Assembly (NCBI GenBank): GCA_006739055.1
Contig: AP019702.1
Coordinates: forward strand, 2,383,001 to 2,447,000
Source: Allostella vacuolata
GTDB taxonomy: Bacteria; Pseudomonadota; Alphaproteobacteria; ATCC43930; Allostellaceae
Reading direction: 5' to 3'
Length of the DNA: 64,000 nt
The stretch's first letter is position 1. Every line of letters starts with the position of its first letter. A program made the translations under genes and the position numbers. Shown in pieces: positions 26,101 through 33,586 of this stretch. The notes beneath the pieces were generated by a model. That model made no database searches, was not told the origin of the DNA, and worked only from the letters and a program-made list of their open reading frames with translations.

Positions 26101-26359
26101 GCGCGCGGCGCTTCGCGGCCAGCATCGCCTCGGTGTCCCGGCGCCCTTCGTCGAGCGTGACGAACGGCCCCTCGCCGCGCTCGCGCATGAGCGCCCGCAG
26201 CGCGACCCGCTCCGCCTCCTTCGCCTCGATCTCCTCGCGCAGCAGGTCGAGGCCGCGCTGAACCACGGCGCTCAGGCTCGCGTAGCGCCCCTCGCCGACG
26301 AGGCCGCGGGCGAACGATTCCTGCTGTTCCGATATCGAGACCGACGCCTTTACGGACAT
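26090..26359 (-). CDS. parD: ParD-type antitoxin
   Basis: An 89-residue antitoxin with an N-terminal ribbon-helix-helix segment (VSISEQQESFARGLVGEGRYASLSAVVQRGLDLL), then a charged C-terminal tail that would wrap the toxin. ATG 26359 matches the family start better than two in-frame Mets upstream, which lie in the operator region. A perfect inverted repeat is present 26 nt upstream and is the probable autoregulatory operator. Confidence 0.87.
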   Translation of the reverse strand: MSVKASVSISEQQESFARGLVGEGRYASLSAVVQRGLDLLREEIEAKEAERVALRALMRERGEGPFVTLDEGRRDTEAMLAAKRRARGL

Positions 26360-26384
26360 GACCACCTCCGCTCTGACCGTGAAC

Positions 26385-26401
26385 ATGCTACTTGGTAGCA
26401 T
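26385..26401. promoter_or_regulatory. candidate ParD operator palindrome
   Basis: ATGCTAC-CAA-GTAGCAT is a perfect 7-bp inverted repeat with a 3-nt centre, 26 nt upstream of the antitoxin start. Antitoxins with ribbon-helix-helix domains repress their own operons from such sites; the match to this protein is inferred from position. Confidence 0.6.
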
Positions 26402-26574
26402 ATATGGCAAGGGAGGCGGCCATCGTCACGACACGCCCATGAGCCCAGGGATGCTTCGTGGATGTTCGCATTTCGGAAGTCAGCTTTGAATTTGCGAGGG
26501 AACGCAGCCGGAGCTGGCGCTGCCCTACACCTTCCCGCTTGTGCGCGCCGCGTCGTGAACGAAATGACCTGTCG

Positions 26575-26895
26575 TCACCCAACGGATGCCTTTCCATCAA
26601 ACCTCTCGCTCAACGCCTCTTGCACCAGCGACGGCCGCTTCTCGATCAGTGCGAGGAGCACGCGCGCCGGGCCTTCCGGCCGTCGCCGCCCCTGTTCCCA
26701 GCCGCGCAGGGTGCCGACCGCCACGCCGATGCTGCGCGCGAACGCCGTCTGCGACAGCCCCGAGCGGGCGCGGATCGCCGCCACGTCCGGCTCGGGCACG
26801 CGGACCTCGTGGGTGACCGCGCCGTCGCGCCGACCCTCGGCATAGGCCAGCGCCTCTTCAAGACCGCGCCGGACGCTCTGATACGCCTCGCTCAT
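26575..26895 (-). CDS. HTH antitoxin of a HigBA/RelE-type module
   Basis: A 106-residue antitoxin. Residues ~38-92 are a Xre-type helix-turn-helix: VAAIRARSGLSQTAFARSIGVAVGTLRGWEQGRRRPEG, where the Trp-Glu-Gln-Gly motif is typical of HigA/NadS antitoxins. The start at 26895 overlaps the toxin stop by four bases (ATGA), so the two are co-translated. It is expected to repress the operon by binding upstream of the toxin gene. Confidence 0.87.
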   Translation of the reverse strand: MSEAYQSVRRGLEEALAYAEGRRDGAVTHEVRVPEPDVAAIRARSGLSQTAFARSIGVAVGTLRGWEQGRRRPEGPARVLLALIEKRPSLVQEALSERFDGKASVG

Positions 26896-27239
26896 GCCCG
26901 CCTCCCGTAGGTTGCGGCGATCAGGTCGCAGATCGCCGTCAGTTCGGCCCGCTCCGCCGCCGTGATGTTCGCCCTCTCGTTCTTGCCGAACACCGACAGC
27001 AGGAACACCGGCGTCGCCTCGTTGCGGAAGAAGTGCAGCACGCGCCACCCGCCGCTCTTGCCGCCGCCCGGCCGGGCGAGCCGCATCTTGTAGAGCCCGC
27101 CGCCAAGCGCGACGCCCGCGGTCGGGTCGGCCGCTAGCAGGCTCACGAGGGCCGCGCGATCCTCGTCGCTCATGCCGACCGCCCTGGCCCGCCGCAGATA
27201 TTCCGGCGTCTCGACGACAGTGATCAGACGATCGCTCAT
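26892..27239 (-). CDS. RelE/HigB-type toxin
   Basis: A 115-residue toxin of the RelE superfamily, HigB/RelE-like-with-HTH-partner type. The pattern YKMRLARPGGGKSGGWRVLHFF and the C-terminal strand VFLLSVFGKNERANITAAERAEL fit family members that cleave mRNA at the ribosome. It precedes its antitoxin, as in higBA operons. A small perfect palindrome 29 nt upstream is a candidate operator. The catalytic residues cannot be fixed without alignment. Confidence 0.85.
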   Translation of the reverse strand: MSDRLITVVETPEYLRRARAVGMSDEDRAALVSLLAADPTAGVALGGGLYKMRLARPGGGKSGGWRVLHFFRNEATPVFLLSVFGKNERANITAAERAELTAICDLIAATYGRRA

Positions 27240-27267
27240 GGTCGAATGTGGTCCTTCGTGCACTCTG

Positions 27268-27278
27268 CGTCAATGACG
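27268..27278. promoter_or_regulatory. candidate operator of the HigBA-type module
   Basis: CGTCA-A-TGACG is a perfect 5-bp inverted repeat with a 1-nt centre, 29 nt upstream of the toxin start. A weak candidate autoregulation site for the HTH antitoxin. Confidence 0.35.
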
Positions 27279-27396
27279 TATAGATTTCGGGCGCTGCGCC
27301 CTTGAGCGGCCACCACCCCGAAGCCTGACGCACCAGGCTTGACCGACCCGCCCGTCGCAACCCGGCCAAGGCCCGCCCCCTCTTTCCTCTCACGCC

Positions 27397-30300
27397 TCAA
27401 TGGAAGTCCCGCGACCTCGGCAGGATGCGGACGTTGCGGGGATGGCTGGCCCGGGTGGGGGTTCCGTCCGACAGGGTTCCGTCCGACAGGCGTTGCAGCG
27501 CGTCCGTGCGGTCGATCACCCGCTCGGCCATCAGGTGGATGACGCCCTCCGGGCTCTTCTGCACCTTGCCCTCGATCAGCAGCAGGCGCCCGCCCATCAC
27601 CTCCTTGCGGAAGCGCTCGAACTCGCGGTCCCAGAGGACGATGTTGGCGATGCCGGTCTCGTCCTCCAGGGTCAGGAAGATCGCCTTGCCGTTGCCGGGC
27701 CGCTGGCGCACCAGGACCACGCCCGCGGTGCGGGACCGGCGGCCGTCGCGCCGCGCCGCCATCTCTTCGCAGCTGTCGACGCCCTCGGCCCGGAAGAGAG
27801 GGCGCAGCATGGCCATGGGGTGGCCCTTCAGGGACAGCCGCAGGGTCTGGTAGTCGGCGACGATATGCTCGGCCAGCGGCATCTCCGGCAGCCGCGCGTC
27901 CGCCTCCTCCCCCAGCTCGCGGGCCTGGGCGGCGGCGAACAGCGGCAGGGGCGCGTCGTCGGGCAGGCGCCGCACCGCCCATAGCGCCTGCCGCCGGTCG
28001 AGGCCGAGCGAGCGGAAGGCATCCGCATCGGCCAGCCGCCGCAGGACCCCGCCATGCAGGCCGGCCCGTCGCGCGATCTCCTCGATGCCGGGATAGCCCG
28101 CCCCGCGCCTGTCGACCAGGTGGCGCAGTTCCTTCTCCGGCAGCCCGTCCACCTGCCGGAAGCCGAGCCGCAGGGCGAGGCCGCCATCGCGGGCCGGCTC
28201 CAGGCTGCAGTCCCATTCGCTGTGGTTGACGTCGACCGGCCGCACCTCGACCCGGTGCTCCTGGGCGCCGCGGACGATCTGGGCCGGGGCGTAGAAGCCC
28301 ATCGGCTGCGAGTTGAGGAGCGCGCAGGCGAACACCGCCGGGTGCCGGCATTTGATCCAGGACGAGATGTAGACGAGCTTGGCGAAGGAGGCCGCGTGGC
28401 TTTCCGGGAAGCCGTAGCTGCCGAAGCCCTTGATCTGCTCGAAGCAGCGCCGCGCGAAGTCGGCGGTGTAGCCGCGTTCGATCATGCGCCCGACCATCAT
28501 GTCCTCGAACCGGCCGATGGTGCCGACATTGCGGAAGGTGGCCATGGCCCGGCGCAGCCCGTTCGCCTCCGCGTCGGTGAAGCAGGCGGCGACCATGGCG
28601 ATCTTCATCGCCTGTTCCTGGAAGAGCGGCACCCCCATGGTGCGCTTCAGGACCTTCCTCAGCTCGTCCGGGTCGTGCGGCGGGGCGGGCGAGGGGAAAT
28701 CCACCTTCTCCTGCCCGTTGCGGCGGCGCAGGTAGGGATGGACCATGTCGCCCTGGATCGGGCCGGGGCGGACGATCGCCACCTGGATGACGAGGTCGTA
28801 GAGCTCCCGCGGCTTCAGGCGCGGCAGCATGTTCATCTGCGCCCGGCTCTCGACCTGGAAGACGCCCAGCGAATCTCCCCGGCACAGCATGTCGTAGACC
28901 GCCGGATCCTCGCGCGGGACGCTGTCCAGCTCGATGTCGATGCCGGCATGGCGGCGCAGCAGGTCGAAGGACTTGCGGATGCAGGTCAGCATGCCGAGCG
29001 CCAGCACGTCGACCTTCATCAGGCCGAGCGCGTCGATGTCGTCCTTGTCCCACTCGATGAAGGTGCGGTCGGCCATGGCGGCGTTGCCGATCGGCACCAG
29101 CTCGTCGAGCCGGCCGCGCGTCAGGATGAAGCCGCCGACATGCTGCGACAGGTGGCGCGGGAAGCCGAGCAGCCGGGTCGCCAGGTCGACCGCGCGGCGG
29201 ATGGTCGGGTTGGCGGGGTCGAGCCCGGCCTCGCGGATGCGGGCGTCGGGGATGTCGCCGCCCCAGCTGCCCCACTGGGTGGCGCCGATCCGCGCCGTCA
29301 CGTCCTCGGTCAGGCCGAGTGCCCGGCCGACCTCGCGGATGGCGCTGCGCGGCCGGTAGCGGATGACGGTGGCGGCGATCCCGGCCCGCTCCCGGCCATA
29401 GCGCCGGTAGATGTGCTGGATCACCTCCTCGCGCCGCTCATGCTCGAAGTCGACGTCGATGTCGGGCGGCTCGCGCCGCTCGGTCGAGATGAAGCGGGCG
29501 AACAGCAGGTCGTGGTCGTTGGGGTCGACGGCGGTGATGCCCAGCACGTAGCAGACGGCGGAATTCGCGGCCGACCCGCGCCCCTGGCACAGGATGCCCT
29601 TGTCCTGGGCGAAGCGGACGATCTCGTAGAGGGTCAGGAAATAGCGCGCATAGTCGAGGCGCGCGATCAGCGCCAGCTCCTCGCGGATAAGTCGCTCCAC
29701 CTTGTCCGGCACGCCGTCCGGATACTTCATCCGGGCGCAGCGGCGGGTCAGCTCCTCCAGCCAGGGCTGCGCCGCCCAGCCGGGGGGCACCGGCTCGTCG
29801 GGATATTCGTAGGTCAGCTCGCCGAGCGAGAAGGCGGCACGGGCGAAGAAGCGGCCGGTCTCGACGATCGCCTCGGGCGCGTCGCGGAACAGGCGGGCCA
29901 TCTCGCCCGGCGGCTTCAGGTGGCGCTCGGCATTGGCCTCCAGCCGGCGGCCGGCCGCCGTCACCGTGGTGCCTTCGCGGATGCAGGTGAGGACGTCCTG
30001 CAGGTCGCGCTGCCCGGGGGTGGCGTAGAGCACGTCGTTGCAGGCGAGGAGCGGCAGGCCCCGCGCGTCGGCCGCGCGGCGCAGCTGGGCCAACCGGCGG
30101 TGGTCGTCGCCCCGCCGGTGCATCGCGGCCGCCAGCCAGACGGCACCCGGTGCCGCGGCGTCGACCGATGCCAGCAGCCCCGGCAGAGGCTCCAGCCGCC
30201 GGGGCGGCAGGACGACCAGCAGCAGCCCCTCGGTGTCGGCCAGCAGGTCGTCGAGGCCGAGGATGCATTCGCCCTTGCGGGCGCGGCCGTTGCCGCGGGT

Positions 30301-30717
30301 CAGCAGGCGGCAGAGCCGGCCCCAGCCGGCCCGGCTCTCGGGATAGGCGGCGATGTCGGGGGTGCCGTCGGCAAATGCGAGGCGGGTGCCGACGGCCAGC
30401 CGGAAGGCCCGGGCCAGCGCCTGGATCCGGGTCGGATCGGCCGGCTCGTCCGGCCGGTCGGCCGACGACGGCAGGATCCAGGCATACTCGCCCGGGCCCG
30501 AGCCGTGGCGCACCTTGTCCGGCGGCGCCATGCCGTCGCGGCGCAGCTGCTCCAGCGCCTCGTGCGCCCGGACCACGCCCGCGACCGTGTTGCGGTCGGC
30601 GATGCCGATGCCGGCATGGCCGAGGGCCAGCGCGGTCAGCACCAGGTCCTGGGCGTGCGAGGCGCCGCGCAGGAACGAGAAGTTGGTGGCCGCGACCGGC
30701 TCGCCATAGCCCGTCAT
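27397..30717 (-). CDS. dnaE2: error-prone DNA polymerase DnaE2 (ImuC)
   Basis: An 1106-residue C-family polymerase, the translesion enzyme of the ImuA-ImuB-ImuC mutasome. An N-terminal PHP domain (NFSFLRGASHAQDLVLTAL) is followed by the polymerase core: GRGSAANSAVCYVLGIT, then PPDIDVDFEHERREEV carrying two catalytic Asp residues, a third Asp in the DVLALGMLT region, and a C-terminal OB fold (VLVRQRPGNGKAIFLTLEDE). The usual Gly-x-Pro-x-R-rich tail is present. A perfect 15-bp in-frame duplication lies near the C-terminus. The gene follows imuB by 217 nt, in which a palindromic element lies. Confidence 0.95.
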   Translation of the reverse strand: MTGYGEPVAATNFSFLRGASHAQDLVLTALALGHAGIGIADRNTVAGVVRAHEALEQLRRDGMAPPDKVRHGSGPGEYAWILPSSADRPDEPADPTRIQALARAFRLAVGTRLAFADGTPDIAAYPESRAGWGRLCRLLTRGNGRARKGECILGLDDLLADTEGLLLVVLPPRRLEPLPGLLASVDAAAPGAVWLAAAMHRRGDDHRRLAQLRRAADARGLPLLACNDVLYATPGQRDLQDVLTCIREGTTVTAAGRRLEANAERHLKPPGEMARLFRDAPEAIVETGRFFARAAFSLGELTYEYPDEPVPPGWAAQPWLEELTRRCARMKYPDGVPDKVERLIREELALIARLDYARYFLTLYEIVRFAQDKGILCQGRGSAANSAVCYVLGITAVDPNDHDLLFARFISTERREPPDIDVDFEHERREEVIQHIYRRYGRERAGIAATVIRYRPRSAIREVGRALGLTEDVTARIGATQWGSWGGDIPDARIREAGLDPANPTIRRAVDLATRLLGFPRHLSQHVGGFILTRGRLDELVPIGNAAMADRTFIEWDKDDIDALGLMKVDVLALGMLTCIRKSFDLLRRHAGIDIELDSVPREDPAVYDMLCRGDSLGVFQVESRAQMNMLPRLKPRELYDLVIQVAIVRPGPIQGDMVHPYLRRRNGQEKVDFPSPAPPHDPDELRKVLKRTMGVPLFQEQAMKIAMVAACFTDAEANGLRRAMATFRNVGTIGRFEDMMVGRMIERGYTADFARRCFEQIKGFGSYGFPESHAASFAKLVYISSWIKCRHPAVFACALLNSQPMGFYAPAQIVRGAQEHRVEVRPVDVNHSEWDCSLEPARDGGLALRLGFRQVDGLPEKELRHLVDRRGAGYPGIEEIARRAGLHGGVLRRLADADAFRSLGLDRRQALWAVRRLPDDAPLPLFAAAQARELGEEADARLPEMPLAEHIVADYQTLRLSLKGHPMAMLRPLFRAEGVDSCEEMAARRDGRRSRTAGVVLVRQRPGNGKAIFLTLEDETGIANIVLWDREFERFRKEVMGGRLLLIEGKVQKSPEGVIHLMAERVIDRTDALQRLSDGTLSDGTPTRASHPRNVRILPRSRDFH
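27461..27490. repeat. 15-bp perfect tandem duplication in dnaE2
   Basis: GTTCCGTCCGACAGG occurs twice back to back. On the minus strand it encodes the repeat SDGTLSDGT near the C-terminus of DnaE2. Being 15 bp it preserves the frame and merely adds five residues in a loop. Confidence 0.85.
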
Positions 30718-30758
30718 GCGGCAAGGTCCATGGAACTGGGTGCTGCCCGCCGGTCGTA

Positions 30759-30857
30759 GCGTCCCTCGACTATGCTCGGGATGAGGGATTTTTCTATTGG
30801 CAGAAGCGCATGTGGAGTAGAGGAAATTTCCTCACCCCGAGCGTAGTCGAGGGGCGC
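30759..30857. repeat. dispersed palindromic element, copy 2 (in mutasome operon)
   Basis: A 99-bp inverted repeat with the same arms as at 454-551 (GCGTCCCTCGAC..., ...GTCGAGGGGCGC). Its core GGCAGAAGCGCATGTGGA matches the reverse complement of the core in copy 3, so the element has a conserved asymmetric centre. It sits between imuB and dnaE2 and would form a large hairpin in their shared transcript. Confidence 0.85.
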
Positions 30858-30934
30858 TTTGGCCGTCGGCCAATGCTCCGATCGACGGTCCTTCGGCGTT
30901 TCATTCGCGGCGGGTCGGGCCAATCGGTGGGAAC

Positions 30935-32539
30935 TCATGCGAAGAGTCCATGCAGGAACCAGCGCGGCGGGGTGTCCTGGCCGTAGAGGCCCTGGCGGAA
31001 GACCCAGAAGCGGCGACCCTCGGCGTCCTCCACGCGGTAGTAGTCGCGGGTCGGCTCGTCCGAGCCGTCGCGCCACCATTCGGGGGCGATGCGCTCCGGC
31101 CCCTCGGCGCGGGCGACCTGGTGCAGCACCCGGCGCCAGCGGAAGCGGATCGGCGGCCCGTCCGGCACCTCGGCCAGCGTCTCGATCGGCTGCGGCGGGT
31201 CGAAGAGCTGGAGCGGCCGGGCCGGCGGCTCGTCCGGCTCGGCCGGCCGCCAGCCGACCTGGCCCGGCGGTGCCGGCCCCATGGCCGGGACCAGGGCCGC
31301 CTCGCGGTCGGGATGGTGGCTGTCGCCGGCGACGAAGCGCAGCACCCGGTCGCGGCCGAGGCGGGTGGCGAGCCGGTCGACGAGGTCGGCCACCGCTTCC
31401 CGTTCGACCGCGCGCCCGTCCAGGTCCGGCGCGGCCGCGGCCAGCGGCTCGGCGACCGGGACCGCGAGCCGGATGGTGTCGAAGCCGAAGCCGGGGTCGA
31501 TCGGGTCCGCCAGCGATTCCAGCCGCTCGCGGAAGAGGCGCAGGATCGCCGCCCGGTCGCGCGACGGCCGGCCCGTCTCCACCGCCAGGCGGCGGACCGC
31601 GCCGTCGGTGCGGAAGAGGCGTGCCTCGAAGACCCGGCCGCCCGCCCCGCGCCGCTCCAGCAGGGTGGCGGCCTCGGCGATCAGGATCGCCAGCACCGCC
31701 TCGATCCCGTCCGCCCGGACCAGCGGTTCGGGGAAATGCCGCTCGACCAAGCAGGCGGGCAGGGGGCGCAGCGGGGTGATGCGCCGGTCCTCCCGGCCCA
31801 GCACCCGGTCGAGCCGGCGCGGCAGCGCCTCGCCGAAGCGGGCGGCCAGTGCCGTGGACGGGCGACCGGCGAGGTCGGCCAGGGTCTTCAGGCCGGCCCG
31901 GGACAGGGCGGTCGTGACCTCTCCGGGAAGTTCCAGGGCGGCCACCGGCAGGCGCCGGGCCGCGTCGGCGTCGCGACCCGGCGCGACCAGGGCGGTGCGG
32001 CCGAAGCGCGCCTGGGCGCGGGCGCTGTCGGGGGTGCCGGCGATGCTGGCGCGGACCGCCAGGCCGAGGCCGGCCAGCCGCGCGCAGGCCGCGTCCCGCA
32101 GGGCCGCCTCGCCGCCGAAGAGATGGGCGCAGCCGGTGATGTCGAGGGCGAGGCCGTGGGGCGGGTCGAGCGCGACCAGCGGCGTCCAGCGGTCGCACAG
32201 CCCGGCCAGCCGGTCGAGGAAGCGTTCGTCGGCTGCGGGGTCGGCATCGACCACGGCCAGGTCCGGGATGCGGGCGCGCGCATCGGCCAGGGTCAGGCCG
32301 GGCGCCAGCCCCAGCCGGGCGGCCGCGGGGTCGACGGCCGTCAGGCGCAGCGCGGACCGGACGGTCTCCACCATGGCCACCGGCCGCTCATCCCGCCCGC
32401 CGGAAGCCGGCGGCCTCCCCGCCTCTCGGCGAACCCGATCGGTCGGCAGGAAGGGGAACCACAGGGCGAGATAGCGGCGCCAGGCCGGCGTGTCCGCTAC
32501 GGTCGAGCCCGGTACGGTCGTGGAAGCATCCTCGGTCAC
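30935..32539 (-). CDS. imuB: ImuB, Y-family polymerase-like protein
   Basis: A 534-residue catalytically inactive Y-family polymerase homologue that links DnaE2 to the beta clamp. The family N-terminus RRYLALWFPFLPTDRV is present, and LALDITGCAHLFGGEAAL is the polymerase-like region. The catalytic acidic pair seems incomplete, as in other ImuB proteins. The C-terminal RFWVFRQGLYG is typical. The frame-fitting start is the GTG at 32539, which places the first 150 nt within the imuA reading frame; no closer start codon precedes the conserved region. It is part of the SOS mutasome operon. Confidence 0.9.
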   Translation of the reverse strand: MTEDASTTVPGSTVADTPAWRRYLALWFPFLPTDRVRREAGRPPASGGRDERPVAMVETVRSALRLTAVDPAAARLGLAPGLTLADARARIPDLAVVDADPAADERFLDRLAGLCDRWTPLVALDPPHGLALDITGCAHLFGGEAALRDAACARLAGLGLAVRASIAGTPDSARAQARFGRTALVAPGRDADAARRLPVAALELPGEVTTALSRAGLKTLADLAGRPSTALAARFGEALPRRLDRVLGREDRRITPLRPLPACLVERHFPEPLVRADGIEAVLAILIAEAATLLERRGAGGRVFEARLFRTDGAVRRLAVETGRPSRDRAAILRLFRERLESLADPIDPGFGFDTIRLAVPVAEPLAAAAPDLDGRAVEREAVADLVDRLATRLGRDRVLRFVAGDSHHPDREAALVPAMGPAPPGQVGWRPAEPDEPPARPLQLFDPPQPIETLAEVPDGPPIRFRWRRVLHQVARAEGPERIAPEWWRDGSDEPTRDYYRVEDAEGRRFWVFRQGLYGQDTPPRWFLHGLFA

Positions 32540-33242
32540 GGTCCCACTCCAGCCGCCATTGCTGTTCCGCCACCCCGCCGCGATGCCGCACCAGGCGGAC
32601 CTCGAAGACCGGGTAGCCCGGCGCGTTGGCGTCCAGCGCCCGCGACGGCTCCGCCCGCACCGTCCAGCGGGTCGCAGCCGCACTCGGCGCCGGCTCGGCC
32701 GCGGCGCGCAGCAGCAGGACGGGCACGCCCGAGGTCGCGGCCGCCAGCGACAGGCGGCGGGTGGCGGTCAGGTCGAGGGTCCTGGGCGCGCCCCAGGGCT
32801 GGATCAGCACGGCCGCCAGCGCCGTGCAGCGCGCGCCCTCCGCCGCGGCGCGCAGCACGCCCCCGGCGTCGCGCGCCCGCACCAGCAGGACCCGGCCGGG
32901 GTCGAGGCCGAGTTCGGCCAGGCCCGGCGGGTGGATGCCGCCGGTCTCCACGTCCAGGAAGTCCTGCCGCACCCAGAGGATCGGCCGCCGGGCGCCGGCA
33001 TCCGGGGTGGAGGGGTGGGCTGCCCGCAGGGCGAGCGCCACGGCAAAGCCGGCCGCCGTGGCGATATCGGCCGTCCGCTCGGCATGGATCTCGTGCAGGG
33101 CCGCCCGCACGATCCCGCCGCCCAGCACCCCGTCCGGCCCGGCAGCACCCAGGGCGACACGGCCGCCGGCATCGGCGGCCGCCGTCTTCGTCCAGCCGGC
33201 GAGGCGCCGCAACGCGGCGGGGAGAGGGGGGCGAGCGGCCAT
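32388..33242 (-). CDS. imuA: ImuA, RecA-like mutasome protein
   Basis: A 284-residue protein of the ImuA/SulA-like family, a RecA-related partner that with ImuB and DnaE2 enables translesion synthesis. The N-terminus LPAALRRLAGWTKTAAADAGG and the segment ILWVRQDFLDVETGGIHPPGLAELGLDPGRVLLVRARD, typical of the family, are present. The C-terminus overlaps imuB by about 152 nt, unusually long. A LexA box lies just upstream, so it heads the SOS-induced operon. Confidence 0.88.
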   Translation of the reverse strand: MAARPPLPAALRRLAGWTKTAAADAGGRVALGAAGPDGVLGGGIVRAALHEIHAERTADIATAAGFAVALALRAAHPSTPDAGARRPILWVRQDFLDVETGGIHPPGLAELGLDPGRVLLVRARDAGGVLRAAAEGARCTALAAVLIQPWGAPRTLDLTATRRLSLAAATSGVPVLLLRAAAEPAPSAAATRWTVRAEPSRALDANAPGYPVFEVRLVRHRGGVAEQQWRLEWDRDRGCFHDRTGLDRSGHAGLAPLSRPVVPLPADRSGSPRGGEAAGFRRAG

Positions 33243-33246
33243 TCAT

Positions 33247-33261
33247 GTTCCTGTTTTGTTC
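33247..33261. promoter_or_regulatory. LexA (SOS) box upstream of imuA
   Basis: GTTC-CTGTTTT-GTTC fits the alphaproteobacterial LexA consensus GTTC-N7-GTTC exactly. It lies 4 nt upstream of the imuA start and overlaps the AGGA ribosome-binding site, downstream of a plausible -10. Mutasome operons are SOS-induced in related bacteria. Confidence 0.85.
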
Positions 33262-33267
33262 TTAATA

Positions 33268-33294
33268 AGAACGACCGAACGGCGGCGGAGTCAA
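33268..33294 (-). promoter_or_regulatory. imuA promoter (-35/-10 candidate)
   Basis: On the minus strand, TTGACT (33294-33289) is followed 17 nt later by TTCTTA, with TTATTAAG running on. This is a reasonable sigma70-type promoter just upstream of the LexA box, which would block it when LexA is bound. The -10 match is weak. Confidence 0.5.
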
Positions 33295-33361
33295 GCCGGG
33301 TGCAGATTTCCCTACAGGAGAAGCGGCAGAAGCGGTCAGGCGCGCATCAGGCGGCGGCACC

Positions 33362-33535
33362 TCAGGCGATCTTGCCGAGAATGGTCTTGATCACCCGGCT
33401 GCCGTCCTCGGTCCGGGCCATGGCGAGCGGCGTTTTTCCGTCCAGTTCCATCAGGGGGCGCCGCAGCCAGAGCTTGGCTATCCTGGCATCGCCGAACGCC
33501 TCCTCGGCCAGAATCTGGATCTGCCGGCGGGCATC
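33362..33535 (-). pseudogene. remnant of an MbcA/ParS/Xre-type antitoxin (DUF2384)
   Basis: On the minus strand an open frame of 57 residues ends in a stop at 33362-33364 and reads like the C-terminal toxin-binding part of this antitoxin family: AEEAFGDARIAKLWLRRP, then ELDGKTPLAMARTEDGSRV and a final ILGKIA. In the family this part is G/E-x2-K-A-x2-W-L-x3-N-x2-L-G-G-x2-P-L-x-L-L-x-T-E. There is no ATG, GTG or TTG in frame before the conserved part back to the TAG at hyuB, so it is a truncated remnant. No RES-type toxin gene is nearby. It occupies most of the 344-nt gap between hyuB and imuA; otherwise that gap holds the imuA promoter and a hairpin. Confidence 0.65.
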
Positions 33536-33539
33536 CGAA

Positions 33540-33567
33540 GGCGGCCCCGGGACCCGCCGGGGCCGCC
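33540..33567 (-). terminator. hairpin, likely terminator of the hyuAB operon
   Basis: GGCGGCCCCGG/CCGGGGCCGCC is a perfect 11-bp stem with 6-nt loop, 20 nt past the hyuB stop codon on the minus strand. No U-run. It also overlaps the 5' side of the antitoxin remnant. Confidence 0.65.
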
Positions 33568-33586
33568 TCCGTCCGATACTGCCGTC

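Noticed and set aside
26402-26574. A possible small gene between the two toxin-antitoxin modules
   Set aside because: Frames in this 173-nt gap lack a ribosome-binding site, family motif or codon bias; it is best read as promoter and spacer.
28054-30759. Long plus-strand frame opposite dnaE2
   Set aside because: It is a high-GC antisense shadow; its sequence shows low-complexity composition and no motifs, while the minus frame is a complete DnaE2.
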